Of a stretch of DNA of 64,000 bases, positions 20,425 through 28,470 are shown piece after piece; positions within the stretch are counted from its first letter, which is position 1, and each line of letters opens with the position of its first letter. Position numbers and translations under genes: made by a program. This DNA is from Castellaniella sp047971665 (GTDB lineage Bacteria; Pseudomonadota; Gammaproteobacteria; Burkholderiales; Burkholderiaceae_B): positions 1-64,000 of the forward strand of contig NZ_JBKEAA010000008.1 in the NCBI RefSeq assembly GCF_047971665.1, written 5' to 3'. The notes beneath the pieces are model-generated. The model saw only the letters and a program-made list of their open reading frames with translations, was not told the origin of the DNA and made no database searches.

Positions 20425-20706
20425 GCAGCTATGTCATTACAGGTCATGAAACCAAGGCGGTATTCTCCCCGCATCCCCTGCCTCAGGCAAACCGGCGTGC
20501 TCGCATGAGCGCCATCGGCTGCCAACCACAGCTCACTCGCGCATTGCATGATGAGAACCAGGCACCGGATCGAGGCCGCGTCGTCCGCCGACAGCACCCC
20601 CGTTGCCGGACAAAGTTCCTGTCCGAAGCACGATCATGCCTGGAAGCAACGGCGCCGGCGATTGCCGGCGACACGAAAACAGCAGGTGGCGCACCGCACA
20701 CATTGG

Positions 20707-21570
20707 TCACACAGCAGCGGTCGCCTTGCTGCGGCCTGCTGCGGCCGGCGCGGCAGCAGCACGCGATGCACGGCGCAACAGCCACGCCACGACGCACCAG
20801 TACGCCAGCCAGATCAGCAGTTGAGAGAGCGCCGGATAGTCACGATAGCCGGCGAAATCAGCCAGGATCTTGCCCAGTCCGCCTTCGGTGCTCAACAGCC
20901 AGGAGGAATCCCACACCGGATCCATCAGGGTGGGCAACACACCCAGGGAAATCAGGCGATCCAGCGCAGACACCAGCAAGGCGCCCGCCAGCAGCAGCAA
21001 GAGGATTTCGGTGAGTTTGAAGAATCGCCGCCAGGTGATGATGCGCCCGCCCAATTGCAGCACCCCGAAGGTGAGCAGTGCCGCCGCGAACCCGCCCAGG
21101 CCGGCCAGCGCCATGGCGCCGAGCCCTCCCGACGATTGAGACGACAGGACGGTGCCATACAGGAAGACCACGGTCTCGCTTCCTTCGCGCGCCACGGCGA
21201 TCATGACCAGCACGAGCAGTCCCCACCAGTGATCACCGCCGATCTGCTCGGAGGCGCCCGATTCCAGCTCACGCTTGAGGCCGCGTCCATGCACGCGCAT
21301 CCAGACGACCATCTGGACCACCAGGCCGCAAGCCGCAAGCGCCATCAAGGCCTGGAACCATTCCTGGCCCTCATCGGTCAGCCAGGAGGAAATCCCCAGC
21401 AACACCAGCGCCAGCGCGCCGGCCAGCAACAACCCGGCGCCCACGCCGCCCCATAGCCAGGGCAGCCCGCGCCGGCCTTCCGGCGAGGCGCGCAGCCAGG
21501 TGTACAGAATGCCGACGACCAGGAGTGCCTCGACACTTTCACGCCAGACGATGAAGGCGACTTGTTCCAT
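20707..21570 (-). CDS. ftrC: Ftr1-family iron permease FtrC
   Basis: Iron permease of 287 residues with seven hydrophobic segments. The two REXXE iron-binding motifs characteristic of Ftr1/EfeU are present: RESVE at 10-14 and REGSE at 128-132. It would carry iron across the inner membrane after it is handled by the P19-like protein and cupredoxin encoded upstream. The Ala/Arg-rich C-terminus (from about 263) is probably cytoplasmic. Confidence 0.92.
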   Translation of the reverse strand: MEQVAFIVWRESVEALLVVGILYTWLRASPEGRRGLPWLWGGVGAGLLLAGALALVLLGISSWLTDEGQEWFQALMALAACGLVVQMVVWMRVHGRGLKRELESGASEQIGGDHWWGLLVLVMIAVAREGSETVVFLYGTVLSSQSSGGLGAMALAGLGGFAAALLTFGVLQLGGRIITWRRFFKLTEILLLLLAGALLVSALDRLISLGVLPTLMDPVWDSSWLLSTEGGLGKILADFAGYRDYPALSQLLIWLAYWCVVAWLLRRASRAAAAPAAAGRSKATAAV

Positions 21571-21585
21571 GATGGGATGCGACGG

Positions 21586-21933
21586 TCAGGGCTTGGGTTG
21601 CACCACCAGGACGCCCTTCACCTGGGGATGGAAGTCGTCGAAGAAGGGATATTCACCCGGCCGCGACAGGGACAGCACCACGAACGAGGTCACCCCCGGC
21701 CCCAGGACCTTTTCCTTGCGCAGCGGCAGACTCTCGAATTCGACGGCCTCGGTGCTTTCGTTGACCAGGACGATCTTGAAGCGACCCGCCGTAACCTCGA
21801 GGCGGGCGGGTTCAAAGGTGCCGTCCCCCTTGAAGGTGAGCGTATGGACCGACAGGCCGGCGGCGCTGGCTGCCGACATCGGCGCCAGCCAGCCGGCCCA
21901 GACCAGCGCTGCCAGGGCGATCCAGGTCCGCAT
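21586..21933 (-). CDS. ftrB: Cupredoxin-like periplasmic protein FtrB
   Basis: Small secreted protein of 115 residues: signal peptide of about 25 residues ending ASAAG, then a cupredoxin-like beta barrel (LEVTAGRFKIVLVNES, FESLPLRKEKVL, PGEYPFFDDFHP). The classical His-Cys-Met copper site is not clearly present; acidic residues and His102 may bind metal. The ATG follows the stop of ftrA after one base, so translation is coupled. It is thought to assist oxidation or delivery of iron to the permease. Confidence 0.88.
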   Translation of the reverse strand: MRTWIALAALVWAGWLAPMSAASAAGLSVHTLTFKGDGTFEPARLEVTAGRFKIVLVNESTEAVEFESLPLRKEKVLGPGVTSFVVLSLSRPGEYPFFDDFHPQVKGVLVVQPKP

Positions 21934-21934
21934 G

Positions 21935-22471
21935 TCAGTAGCCGCCCTTCTTGCCGGTCCCGGCATAGACGAACTCGTACTTGACCTCGAACGTCTTGAA
22001 CCACGGGTCGACACGGGTTTCCTTGTCGGTGTGACGGCCGAAATGGTTGTTGGGCGCGGTCTCGGGCGAGCCGACGATGAAGGTCAGGTCGTATTTGCCC
22101 GGGCCTTCGAGTTTGACGTTGTCGCCGTAGTGCGGGCCGTCATTGGCCACCATGGGCATCAGGTTGCCCTTGAGGACCTTGTCGCTGCCCTGCTTTTGAA
22201 GCACGAACTGGATATTCAGATACGGAGCCCAGGCGCCTTCGGGCAGACCGTTCTTGTTGTCCGCCGTGGCGTGGATGTCGGCCTCGAGGTGAATGTCGGA
22301 ATCCTTGGCCGGGCGCATCATGCCTTCGGGCGCCATTTCGATCGGCTGCAGATAGACCGCCGCGACTTCCAGCCCATTGAGCTCACTCGGTTCACCGATT
22401 GGATATTCGGCCGCCAGAGCGGAAGAGGCTAGGCCGACAGCGGCCAACGCGACGAACAGTTTTTTCACCAT
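21935..22471 (-). CDS. ftrA: P19-like periplasmic iron-binding protein FtrA
   Basis: Secreted protein of 178 residues with a 20-residue signal peptide (MVKKLFVALAAVGLASSALA). It shows P19/Tp34 features: EVAAVYLQPIEMAP, a methionine pair (MAPEGMMRP), DIHLEADIHA and the HFGRHTD histidine segment, which bind copper/iron. First gene of ftrABCD on the minus strand. A Fur-box-like sequence and a TATAGT -10 lie just upstream, so iron repression is likely. Confidence 0.92.
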   Translation of the reverse strand: MVKKLFVALAAVGLASSALAAEYPIGEPSELNGLEVAAVYLQPIEMAPEGMMRPAKDSDIHLEADIHATADNKNGLPEGAWAPYLNIQFVLQKQGSDKVLKGNLMPMVANDGPHYGDNVKLEGPGKYDLTFIVGSPETAPNNHFGRHTDKETRVDPWFKTFEVKYEFVYAGTGKKGGY

Positions 22472-22493
22472 GAACGATCTCCGTGCTAGTAAG

Positions 22494-22512
22494 AAGAATG
22501 ATTCTCGTTACT
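22494..22512 (-). promoter_or_regulatory. Fur-box-like operator upstream of ftrA
   Basis: On the minus strand the 19-mer at 22512-22494 matches the classical Fur box at 13 of 19 positions, including an unbroken AATCATT core. It overlaps the probable -10 TATAGT (ending near 22516) about 25-40 bases before the ftrA start, a position suited to repression by Fe-Fur. Confidence 0.6.
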
Positions 22513-22567
22513 ATAGCATCGAAATGCCGCCCCGGAAATTGAGATGAATCAACGAAATACGAGACGT

Positions 22568-22588
22568 GGCCGGGCGGAACGCCCGGCC
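22568..22588 (-). terminator. Hairpin after phaR
   Basis: A perfect 8-bp G/C stem (22568-22575 with 22581-22588) with a five-base loop lies 6 bases after the phaR stop and before the ftrA promoter. No T-run follows, so termination would be weak or Rho-assisted. Confidence 0.45.
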
Positions 22589-22593
22589 TGTGA

Positions 22594-23172
22594 TCACTTC
22601 TTTTTCTTCCCGCTCTCGGGCGGCTGCCCAGGAAATGGGAACGCCGAGAACATGTTGCGCGTCTGGTCCTGCATCTGATCCTGCATCTGCACGAACAGGC
22701 TGCGGCTTTGCTCGATGTAATTATTCATCATGTTCTGCAGGGCCGGAGTCTGCATGTTCATCAGCTGCGCCCAAGCCTCCGGACCGAAATGCTGCTGATA
22801 CAGCCCTTGCGACTGCTCGGCCATGCGGTCCTGGATGTCCATCAGCACCTGGATGTTCTTTTCCAGGAACGTGCCCATCACCCCCTGCATGGCATGGCCA
22901 TAGAACCGGATGATCTGCGCCAGCGCCTCGGCCGAGAACATGGGCACACCACCGGACTCCTCCTCGAGGATGATCTGCAGCAGGATGCTGCGGGTCAGGT
23001 CGTCGCCCGACTTGGCATCGACGACCTTGAATACCGCATTGTCCAGCACGAGCTGCTTGATGTCGGCCAGTGTGATGTAGGCACTGGACTGGGTGTCATA
23101 GAGGCGGCGGTTGGGGTATTTCTTGATCAACCGCTCAGCCTGGGGTGATGGATTTTGCCGCGTCATGATCAT
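22594..23172 (-). CDS. phaR: Polyhydroxyalkanoate synthesis repressor PhaR
   Basis: DNA- and granule-binding regulator of 192 residues. The N-terminal domain shows the hallmark IKKYPNRRLYDT at about 16-27, followed by the LADIKQLVLD region; the C-terminal half is Gln/Met-rich and helical with a KKKK end. It senses polyhydroxybutyrate and represses phasin and pha genes. The chosen ATG at 23172 overlaps the phaB stop (ATGA); a second ATG six bases on (23166) is equally possible. Confidence 0.93.
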   Translation of the reverse strand: MIMTRQNPSPQAERLIKKYPNRRLYDTQSSAYITLADIKQLVLDNAVFKVVDAKSGDDLTRSILLQIILEEESGGVPMFSAEALAQIIRFYGHAMQGVMGTFLEKNIQVLMDIQDRMAEQSQGLYQQHFGPEAWAQLMNMQTPALQNMMNNYIEQSRSLFVQMQDQMQDQTRNMFSAFPFPGQPPESGKKKK

Positions 23173-23906
23173 CCCATGTGCAGGCCGCCGTTCAGCGAGA
23201 AGTCCGCTCCGGTCGCGAAACCGGAGTCGTCGGACGCCAGCCAGGCGACGATGGAGCCGATTTCTTCCGGCGTGCCCAGGCGTTTGACCGGGATGGTGGC
23301 GACGATCTTTTCCAGGACGTCGGGACGGATCGCCCGCACCATGTCGGTGCCGATATAGCCCGGCGAGATGGTGTTGACGGTAACGCCCTTGCTGGCGACC
23401 TCCTGGGCCAGCGCCATGGTGAAGCCATGGATCCCGGCCTTGGCGGTGGAATAGTTCGTCTGGCCGAACTGGCCTTTCTGGCCGTTGACCGAACTGATGT
23501 TGATGATCCGCCCCCACTGGCGATCCACCATGTCGTCGATGACCTGCTTGGTCACGTTGAACAGGCTGTTGAGGTTGGTGTCCATGACGGCGCGCCAGTC
23601 ATCCTGGTTCATCTTGCGAAAGACGCTGTCGCGCGTGATGCCCGCGTTGTTCACCAGCACGTCGACCGGGCCGAACTGCTCCTTGACCTTGATGAAGGCC
23701 TCGACGGTGGAATCCCAGTCGGACACGTTGCCGACCGAGGCGTTGAACTTGTAGCCCAGGGCGGCCTGCTCGTCCAGCCACTTGGCATGGTCCCGGCTGG
23801 GACCGCAACCGGCCACGACTGTGAAGCCATCCTTTGCGAGGCGTTGACAGATCGATGTGCCGATGCCGCCCATACCCCCCGTCACGTAAGCCAGTTTGCC
23901 ACTCAT
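23169..23906 (-). CDS. phaB: Acetoacetyl-CoA reductase PhaB
   Basis: Short-chain dehydrogenase of 245 residues. TGGMGGIG cofactor motif at 9-16, NNAG at 86-89, catalytic Ser138/139 region, and Tyr152-xxx-Lys156. It reduces acetoacetyl-CoA to (R)-3-hydroxybutyryl-CoA with NADPH, the monomer for the synthase encoded just upstream. The GCGPSRD loop after strand 2 is a PhaB signature. It lies between phaC and phaR; no phaA thiolase is in the window. Confidence 0.95.
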   Translation of the reverse strand: MSGKLAYVTGGMGGIGTSICQRLAKDGFTVVAGCGPSRDHAKWLDEQAALGYKFNASVGNVSDWDSTVEAFIKVKEQFGPVDVLVNNAGITRDSVFRKMNQDDWRAVMDTNLNSLFNVTKQVIDDMVDRQWGRIINISSVNGQKGQFGQTNYSTAKAGIHGFTMALAQEVASKGVTVNTISPGYIGTDMVRAIRPDVLEKIVATIPVKRLGTPEEIGSIVAWLASDDSGFATGADFSLNGGLHMG

Positions 23907-23921
23907 GGTGCTCTCCTTTTT

Positions 23922-25544
23922 TCAGACTGCTTTGACTTTGACATAGCGCCCGGGTGCGGGTTCTATGGCAGGATATTTTTGGTTGCCCGGAGTACGCCGG
24001 GCGTTGCGCAATTCTCCGGAATGTCCGACCAGCCAGTCCAGCCAGTCGGGCCACCAGCTGCCCCGGGCATGCTCGGACTGATCGAGCCAGGCGTTCGGAT
24101 CGCCCGGCAGGGCACTGTCATGATCCCGGTACCAGTAGCCGCGACGGCCTCGCTCCGGAGGATTGATGACCCCGGCGATATGGCCGGACTCGCCCAGCAC
24201 GAAGCGCAGCGGCCCCGTCAGCAGCCGCGTCGAGGCGTACGCCGAAGTCCAGGGCACGATGTGGTCCTCGCGCGAGGCATAGAGATAGGCCGGCATGTCC
24301 AGGGCGCGCAGGTCGGCGGCCACGTCGCAGATGCGCAACTGACCGGTCTCGAGGCGGTTTTCCAGGTAGGTATTGCGGAAATACCAGGTAAAGAACGGCC
24401 CCGGCAGATTGGTGCCATCGGCATTCCAGGCCAGCAGATCGAAGGCGCGCGGGGACTCCCCCATGAGGTAGTTGGAGCCGACATAGTTCCATACCAGCTC
24501 GGCCGGCCGCAGGAACGAGAAGGTCGTGGACAGCTCGCCCGCCGTCATCAGTCCGCCGGCGCCCAGCTGCTGCTCGCGCGCGCGGGCATGCTGCTCATCG
24601 ACGAAAACATTGAGAATGCCGGTTTCGCGGAAATCCAGAAAGGTCGTCAGCAGGGTCAGCGCGGCCACCGGGTCCTCGTCCCGGGCGCGGGCCACGGCCA
24701 GGGCGCTGGAAAGCAGCGTGCCTCCCACGCAAAAGCCCAGCGCATTGATCTGCGATTGGCGGGTGATGTCGCGCACGACCTGGATGGCCTGCAGCACGCC
24801 GTCCTCGACATAGTCGTCCCAGGTCTTGCGCTCGATACCGTCCTGATCCTCGGGCAGCGGGTTGCGCCAGGACACCATGAAGACCTCGAAGCCGGCCTGC
24901 ACGGTGTGCTGCACCAGGGAGTTGGCCGGTTGCAAGTCAAGGATGTAGTACTTGTTGATGCAGGGCGGCACCATCAGCAGGGGCCGCTGATGGACCTTGG
25001 CGGTCTGCGGCCGGTACTGGATGATCTGCATCAGCGGGTTTTCGTAGATCACCGTCCCCGGCGTCATGGCCAGATTTTCACCGGGCATGAAGGCCGATTC
25101 GTCGGTCTGCGAGATGCGCCCCCGCGTCAGGTCACGCAAGAGATTCGTCAGCCCCCGCTGCAGGGATTCTCCCCCGCTGTCGACCGAGGCCTTGAGCGCG
25201 TCCGGATTGGACGCCAGGAAATTGCACGGCGCGGCGGCTTCGATCCACTGCATGACCGAGAACCGCAGGCGTTCGCGCGCGGCGGCATCGAGGTCGGCTG
25301 CCTGCGCCATGCGCTGCAAGGCGCCGGCCATGATGAGGTAGGCATGCGCAGAGAACAAGGCATGGGGATTGCTGGCCCAGGCATCCGATGAAAACCGGCG
25401 GTCAGCGGGCGGCGTCAGCGCCCCCTGATGAAACTGGTCCTGCAGCGACTGCCAGGCCTTGAAGAAATCTGACTGGATGGAAGCCAGTTGGGTGGAGGCG
25501 ACCCTGGACGGTGTCACCCTTTGTGAAGAATTTCGATCAGCCAT
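23922..25544 (-). CDS. phaC: Class I poly(3-hydroxyalkanoate) synthase PhaC
   Basis: Synthase of 540 residues. The lipase-like box GFCVGG places the catalytic cysteine at Cys272; a conserved Asp (in YASREDHIVPW) and His (in GESGHIAGV) follow in the C-terminal half. The N-terminal 100 residues are variable, as in class I enzymes. It polymerises 3-hydroxyacyl-CoA into granules. First gene of a phaC-phaB-phaR set; a sigma70-like promoter lies about 60 bases upstream. Confidence 0.95.
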   Translation of the reverse strand: MADRNSSQRVTPSRVASTQLASIQSDFFKAWQSLQDQFHQGALTPPADRRFSSDAWASNPHALFSAHAYLIMAGALQRMAQAADLDAAARERLRFSVMQWIEAAAPCNFLASNPDALKASVDSGGESLQRGLTNLLRDLTRGRISQTDESAFMPGENLAMTPGTVIYENPLMQIIQYRPQTAKVHQRPLLMVPPCINKYYILDLQPANSLVQHTVQAGFEVFMVSWRNPLPEDQDGIERKTWDDYVEDGVLQAIQVVRDITRQSQINALGFCVGGTLLSSALAVARARDEDPVAALTLLTTFLDFRETGILNVFVDEQHARAREQQLGAGGLMTAGELSTTFSFLRPAELVWNYVGSNYLMGESPRAFDLLAWNADGTNLPGPFFTWYFRNTYLENRLETGQLRICDVAADLRALDMPAYLYASREDHIVPWTSAYASTRLLTGPLRFVLGESGHIAGVINPPERGRRGYWYRDHDSALPGDPNAWLDQSEHARGSWWPDWLDWLVGHSGELRNARRTPGNQKYPAIEPAPGRYVKVKAV

Positions 25545-25600
25545 TCCACCCTTCCCTGTTGCGCCAAGATCCTGAAACTGCCCGGAACCATTTGTGGGTC

Positions 25601-25629
25601 TATTCTGTCATTCTGGTGAATTGCGTCAA
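25601..25629 (-). promoter_or_regulatory. Candidate promoter of phaC
   Basis: On the minus strand TTGACG (25629-25624) and AGAATA (25606-25601) are 17 bases apart, about 57 bases before the phaC start. The -10 is imperfect. Confidence 0.4.
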
Positions 25630-25745
25630 TTCGGGTAAGTCGCTACCCAGAACAAGCCGAATACTGCCATAGATACGGATCAAGATAGAGCAAAAAAAGT
25701 CAAAATCATGGACTTCCCGCCAGCGCCCACGAGGCCCGCCGCCAT

Positions 25746-26564
25746 TCACGGCAGCCAGGCCAGGGTTGCCTGTCTTCCGGACCCGGGGTCGCGCCGATGA
25801 GAAAAGTAGCGGTCCGCCTGCGTCCAGGTGCACTCTCCGCTGGACGCCACGTACGAAACACCGGCCTGCCGCAACCGGGCGCCCGCCAGACCCGCCAGAT
25901 CAGCCAGCCAGCGATCGCTGGCTGGCTCAGCCACAAAAAATGACGCCCAATGCGCGCGGCCCGCTCCTGCGGGGGCGGCATCGATGAATGCGGCGCGCAC
26001 TTCAGGCCCGACCTGAAAGGCCCGTGACCCGATCCCCGGGCCGATCCAGGCACGCCAACGTCGCACGCCAGGCGCGCGCCGACGCATGGCATCCAACGTG
26101 TTTTCCAGCACACCGGATGCCAGTCCCCGCCAGCCCGCATGGGCCACCCCCAGGACGGTGCCATGCTCGTCGGCCAGCACCACCGGCAGACAATCGGCCG
26201 TCATGATCACCAGGGGACGGCTGCGGCGGGTCGTCACGGCGGCATCCGCGCGCGCAGGCGGGACGCCGGCCTCGCCATCCGCGAACTGCCCGCAGGCATC
26301 CGGCACACCATCCGCATCGAACACCTCCGTACCATGCACCTGTTCGAGCCAGAATGGCTCTCCTGGCAGGGCCTGTCGCAGCCGTCGCCGGTTTTCCTGA
26401 ACCGCGGCGGGGTCGTCTCCGACATGCGCGCCCAGATTCAGGCTGTCGCGCGGCGGCAGGCTGACGCCGCCGATGCGCCAAGTCGAAAAATAACGCACCC
26501 CGGTCCAGGGCGCGCCGGTCACCCCCTGTATGCCCGGAGCAGGCTCAAGCGTGATCGCTGTCAT
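25746..26564 (-). CDS. pgeF: Peptidoglycan editing factor PgeF (YfiH, multicopper-polyphenol-oxidase fold)
   Basis: Protein of 272 residues with the metal-site motifs of the family: WLEQVHGTEV (His), MTADCLPVVL (Cys) and VAHAGWRGL (His). The family removes wrongly incorporated L-serine-type peptidoglycan precursors, with reported purine nucleosidase-like activities. The ATG at 26564 lies 20 bases inside the end of rluD, so the two genes overlap and are probably coupled. The order rluD-pgeF is conserved in proteobacteria. Confidence 0.9.
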   Translation of the reverse strand: MTAITLEPAPGIQGVTGAPWTGVRYFSTWRIGGVSLPPRDSLNLGAHVGDDPAAVQENRRRLRQALPGEPFWLEQVHGTEVFDADGVPDACGQFADGEAGVPPARADAAVTTRRSRPLVIMTADCLPVVLADEHGTVLGVAHAGWRGLASGVLENTLDAMRRRAPGVRRWRAWIGPGIGSRAFQVGPEVRAAFIDAAPAGAGRAHWASFFVAEPASDRWLADLAGLAGARLRQAGVSYVASSGECTWTQADRYFSHRRDPGSGRQATLAWLP

Positions 26565-27522
26565 CGTTTTCCCATCGAATGCCGTCAAGCACACGGCAGA
26601 AATCATCCGGCGGCTCCGCCGTAAACGCGCAGGGTCGTCCGGTGACGGGATCGTCGAAACCCAGCACGCGGGCATGCAGCATCTGGCGCCCGGCGCCGGC
26701 CTCCAGTCGGCCACCGTACAGCGGATCGCCCAGCAGGGGATGCCGCAGACGCGCCATGTGGACACGGATCTGGTGTGTGCGGCCGGTCTCGAGACGGCAC
26801 AGGACACGGGACACGGCAATCCTGCCGGCATGACCGACCCCCAAGGATTCGTAATGGGTGATCGCCGGCTTGGGCGCCACTGGTCGATCGGCGCTCATGC
26901 GCACCGGTACCCGGGCATCGCGGCCGATGGGCGCGTCCACGGTTCCGCGCCCCGGCAAGACGCCATGCACCAGCGCACAATACTCGCGCCGTACCGTGCG
27001 CGCCTGGAGCTGACGTACCAATTGCGTTTGCGCGGTTTCGGTGCGGGCCACGACCAGCAGACCGGAAGTGTCCTTGTCCAGCCGGTGGACGATACCTGCC
27101 CGCGCCACGCGGGCCAGTTCGGGATAGCGGAACAGCAGGCCGTTGAGCAACGTGCCATGCCAGTTGCCCGCGCCCGGATGGGTCACCAGGCCGGCAGGCT
27201 TGTCCACCACGATCCAGTCCGCCGCATCGGCGACGACGCGGAAAGGAACATCCTCAGGGACAAAGGCCAGATCCTCGGGCGCCTGCTGGGGCCAGACGTG
27301 GATCAGGGCGCCGGGTCCAACCCGGGTGCGCACCTTGCCCGGCGCGCCATCGACCTCGACATGACCCGCCTCGATCCAGGACTGCAAACGACTGCGGGAA
27401 TGCTGCGGCATCAGGCCGGCAAGAACCTTATCCAGCCGATCCGGCAGGACGTCGAGCGGCAGTTGAAAAACCTCGGGCGCGTCGGGTTCGGTGTCTTCTG
27501 AGGCGATATCCGTGTACGGCAT
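26545..27522 (-). CDS. rluD: 23S rRNA pseudouridine synthase RluD
   Basis: Enzyme of 325 residues: S4 domain (RLDKVLAGLMPQHSRSRLQSWI, about 29-50) and RluA-type catalytic domain with HRLDKDTSG, nucleophile Asp149. It modifies U1911/1915/1917 in helix 69. It is divergent from bamD with a 55-base gap that holds TATAAT at 27535-27540, an arrangement widespread in beta- and gammaproteobacteria. Confidence 0.94.
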   Translation of the reverse strand: MPYTDIASEDTEPDAPEVFQLPLDVLPDRLDKVLAGLMPQHSRSRLQSWIEAGHVEVDGAPGKVRTRVGPGALIHVWPQQAPEDLAFVPEDVPFRVVADAADWIVVDKPAGLVTHPGAGNWHGTLLNGLLFRYPELARVARAGIVHRLDKDTSGLLVVARTETAQTQLVRQLQARTVRREYCALVHGVLPGRGTVDAPIGRDARVPVRMSADRPVAPKPAITHYESLGVGHAGRIAVSRVLCRLETGRTHQIRVHMARLRHPLLGDPLYGGRLEAGAGRQMLHARVLGFDDPVTGRPCAFTAEPPDDFCRVLDGIRWENDDSDHA

Positions 27523-27577
27523 GGCGACAAATCATATAATCTGCCGACAATGCTAACACCTTGACCAAGGATGCCCC

Positions 27578-28417
27578 GTGGCCGCGCATGCCTCCGTTTC
27601 CTCCAAAATCCTGTCAACCCATCTCCGGCTGGTCCTGGCCTGCCTGTGCCTGACGCTGGTAGCAGGCTGCAGCTCGACCAAGAGCAATGTCGACCCGACA
27701 GCCGGCTGGAGCGCGGAGCGCCTCTACAGCCAGGCCCGCTCGGAAATGAGCTCGGGCAACTGGTCCGAAGCCCGCAAGAACCTGGAAGCGCTGGAAGCCC
27801 GCTACCCCTTTGGCATCTACGCGCAGCAGTCCCTGATCGACCAGGCCTACATCAACTGGAAGGACGAGGAACCCGAGCAGGCCCAGGCGACGATCGACCG
27901 CTTCATGCAGCAATATCCGAACCATCCCGGCACGGACTATATGCTGTACCTGAAGGGCATGATCTCCTTCACCCCCCCCAGTGCCATCCTGTCGGGATTC
28001 ACGCGCCAGGATCCCAGCGAACGCGACCCCAAGGGACTGCGTCAGTCCTACGAGGCCTTCAACGAACTGATCCGGCGTTATCCCGACAGCCGCTACACGC
28101 CCGATGCCCGCTTGCGCGCCGCCTGGCTGGTGAACACGATCGCCGAGAACGAGGTCCACATCGCCGAGTACTACTATAAGCGTGGCGCCTACGTGGCCGC
28201 CACCAATCGCGCCCAGACCGTGGTCACCGACTTCGAAGGCGCACCCATCGCGGAAAAGGCCCTCTACCTGATGATGCTCAGCTACGACAAGTTGAATCTG
28301 CCCAAGCTGCGTGACGACGCCAAGCGCGTGCTCGACAGCAATTTCCCCAACAGCAAATACTACGAGCAAGGGCTGGATGAGCCCTCCAGCGCCTGGAATC
28401 CGATCAACTGGTTCTAG
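27578..28417 (+). CDS. bamD: Outer membrane assembly lipoprotein BamD
   Basis: Lipoprotein of 279 residues. The signal ends in lipobox LVAG-C with Cys31. Five TPR-like repeats follow (YSQARSEMSSGNW ... RYPFGIYAQQ ... RYPDSRYTPDA). It is the essential partner of BamA in folding outer membrane beta barrels. The start is GTG at 27578; the ATG seven bases earlier is in another frame. The TATAAT at 27535-27540 probably serves this gene. Confidence 0.95.
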   Translation: MAAHASVSSKILSTHLRLVLACLCLTLVAGCSSTKSNVDPTAGWSAERLYSQARSEMSSGNWSEARKNLEALEARYPFGIYAQQSLIDQAYINWKDEEPEQAQATIDRFMQQYPNHPGTDYMLYLKGMISFTPPSAILSGFTRQDPSERDPKGLRQSYEAFNELIRRYPDSRYTPDARLRAAWLVNTIAENEVHIAEYYYKRGAYVAATNRAQTVVTDFEGAPIAEKALYLMMLSYDKLNLPKLRDDAKRVLDSNFPNSKYYEQGLDEPSSAWNPINWF

Positions 28418-28470
28418 CGTTTTTTCGGGGGCCCCGCCCCCATCAGGCCAGGCGCTGACGTCCCGCCGCG

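Noticed and set aside
23178..25391. 737-codon plus-strand frame opposite phaB and phaC
   Set aside because: Antisense shadow; sequence is rich in His/Gln/Arg/Gly without domain pattern and covers two well-identified genes.
28427..28441. GGGGGC-CCC-GCCCCC hairpin between bamD and the helicase gene as a terminator
   Set aside because: Three-base loop and the T-run lies before rather than after the stem on the bamD strand, so it does not fit an intrinsic terminator.
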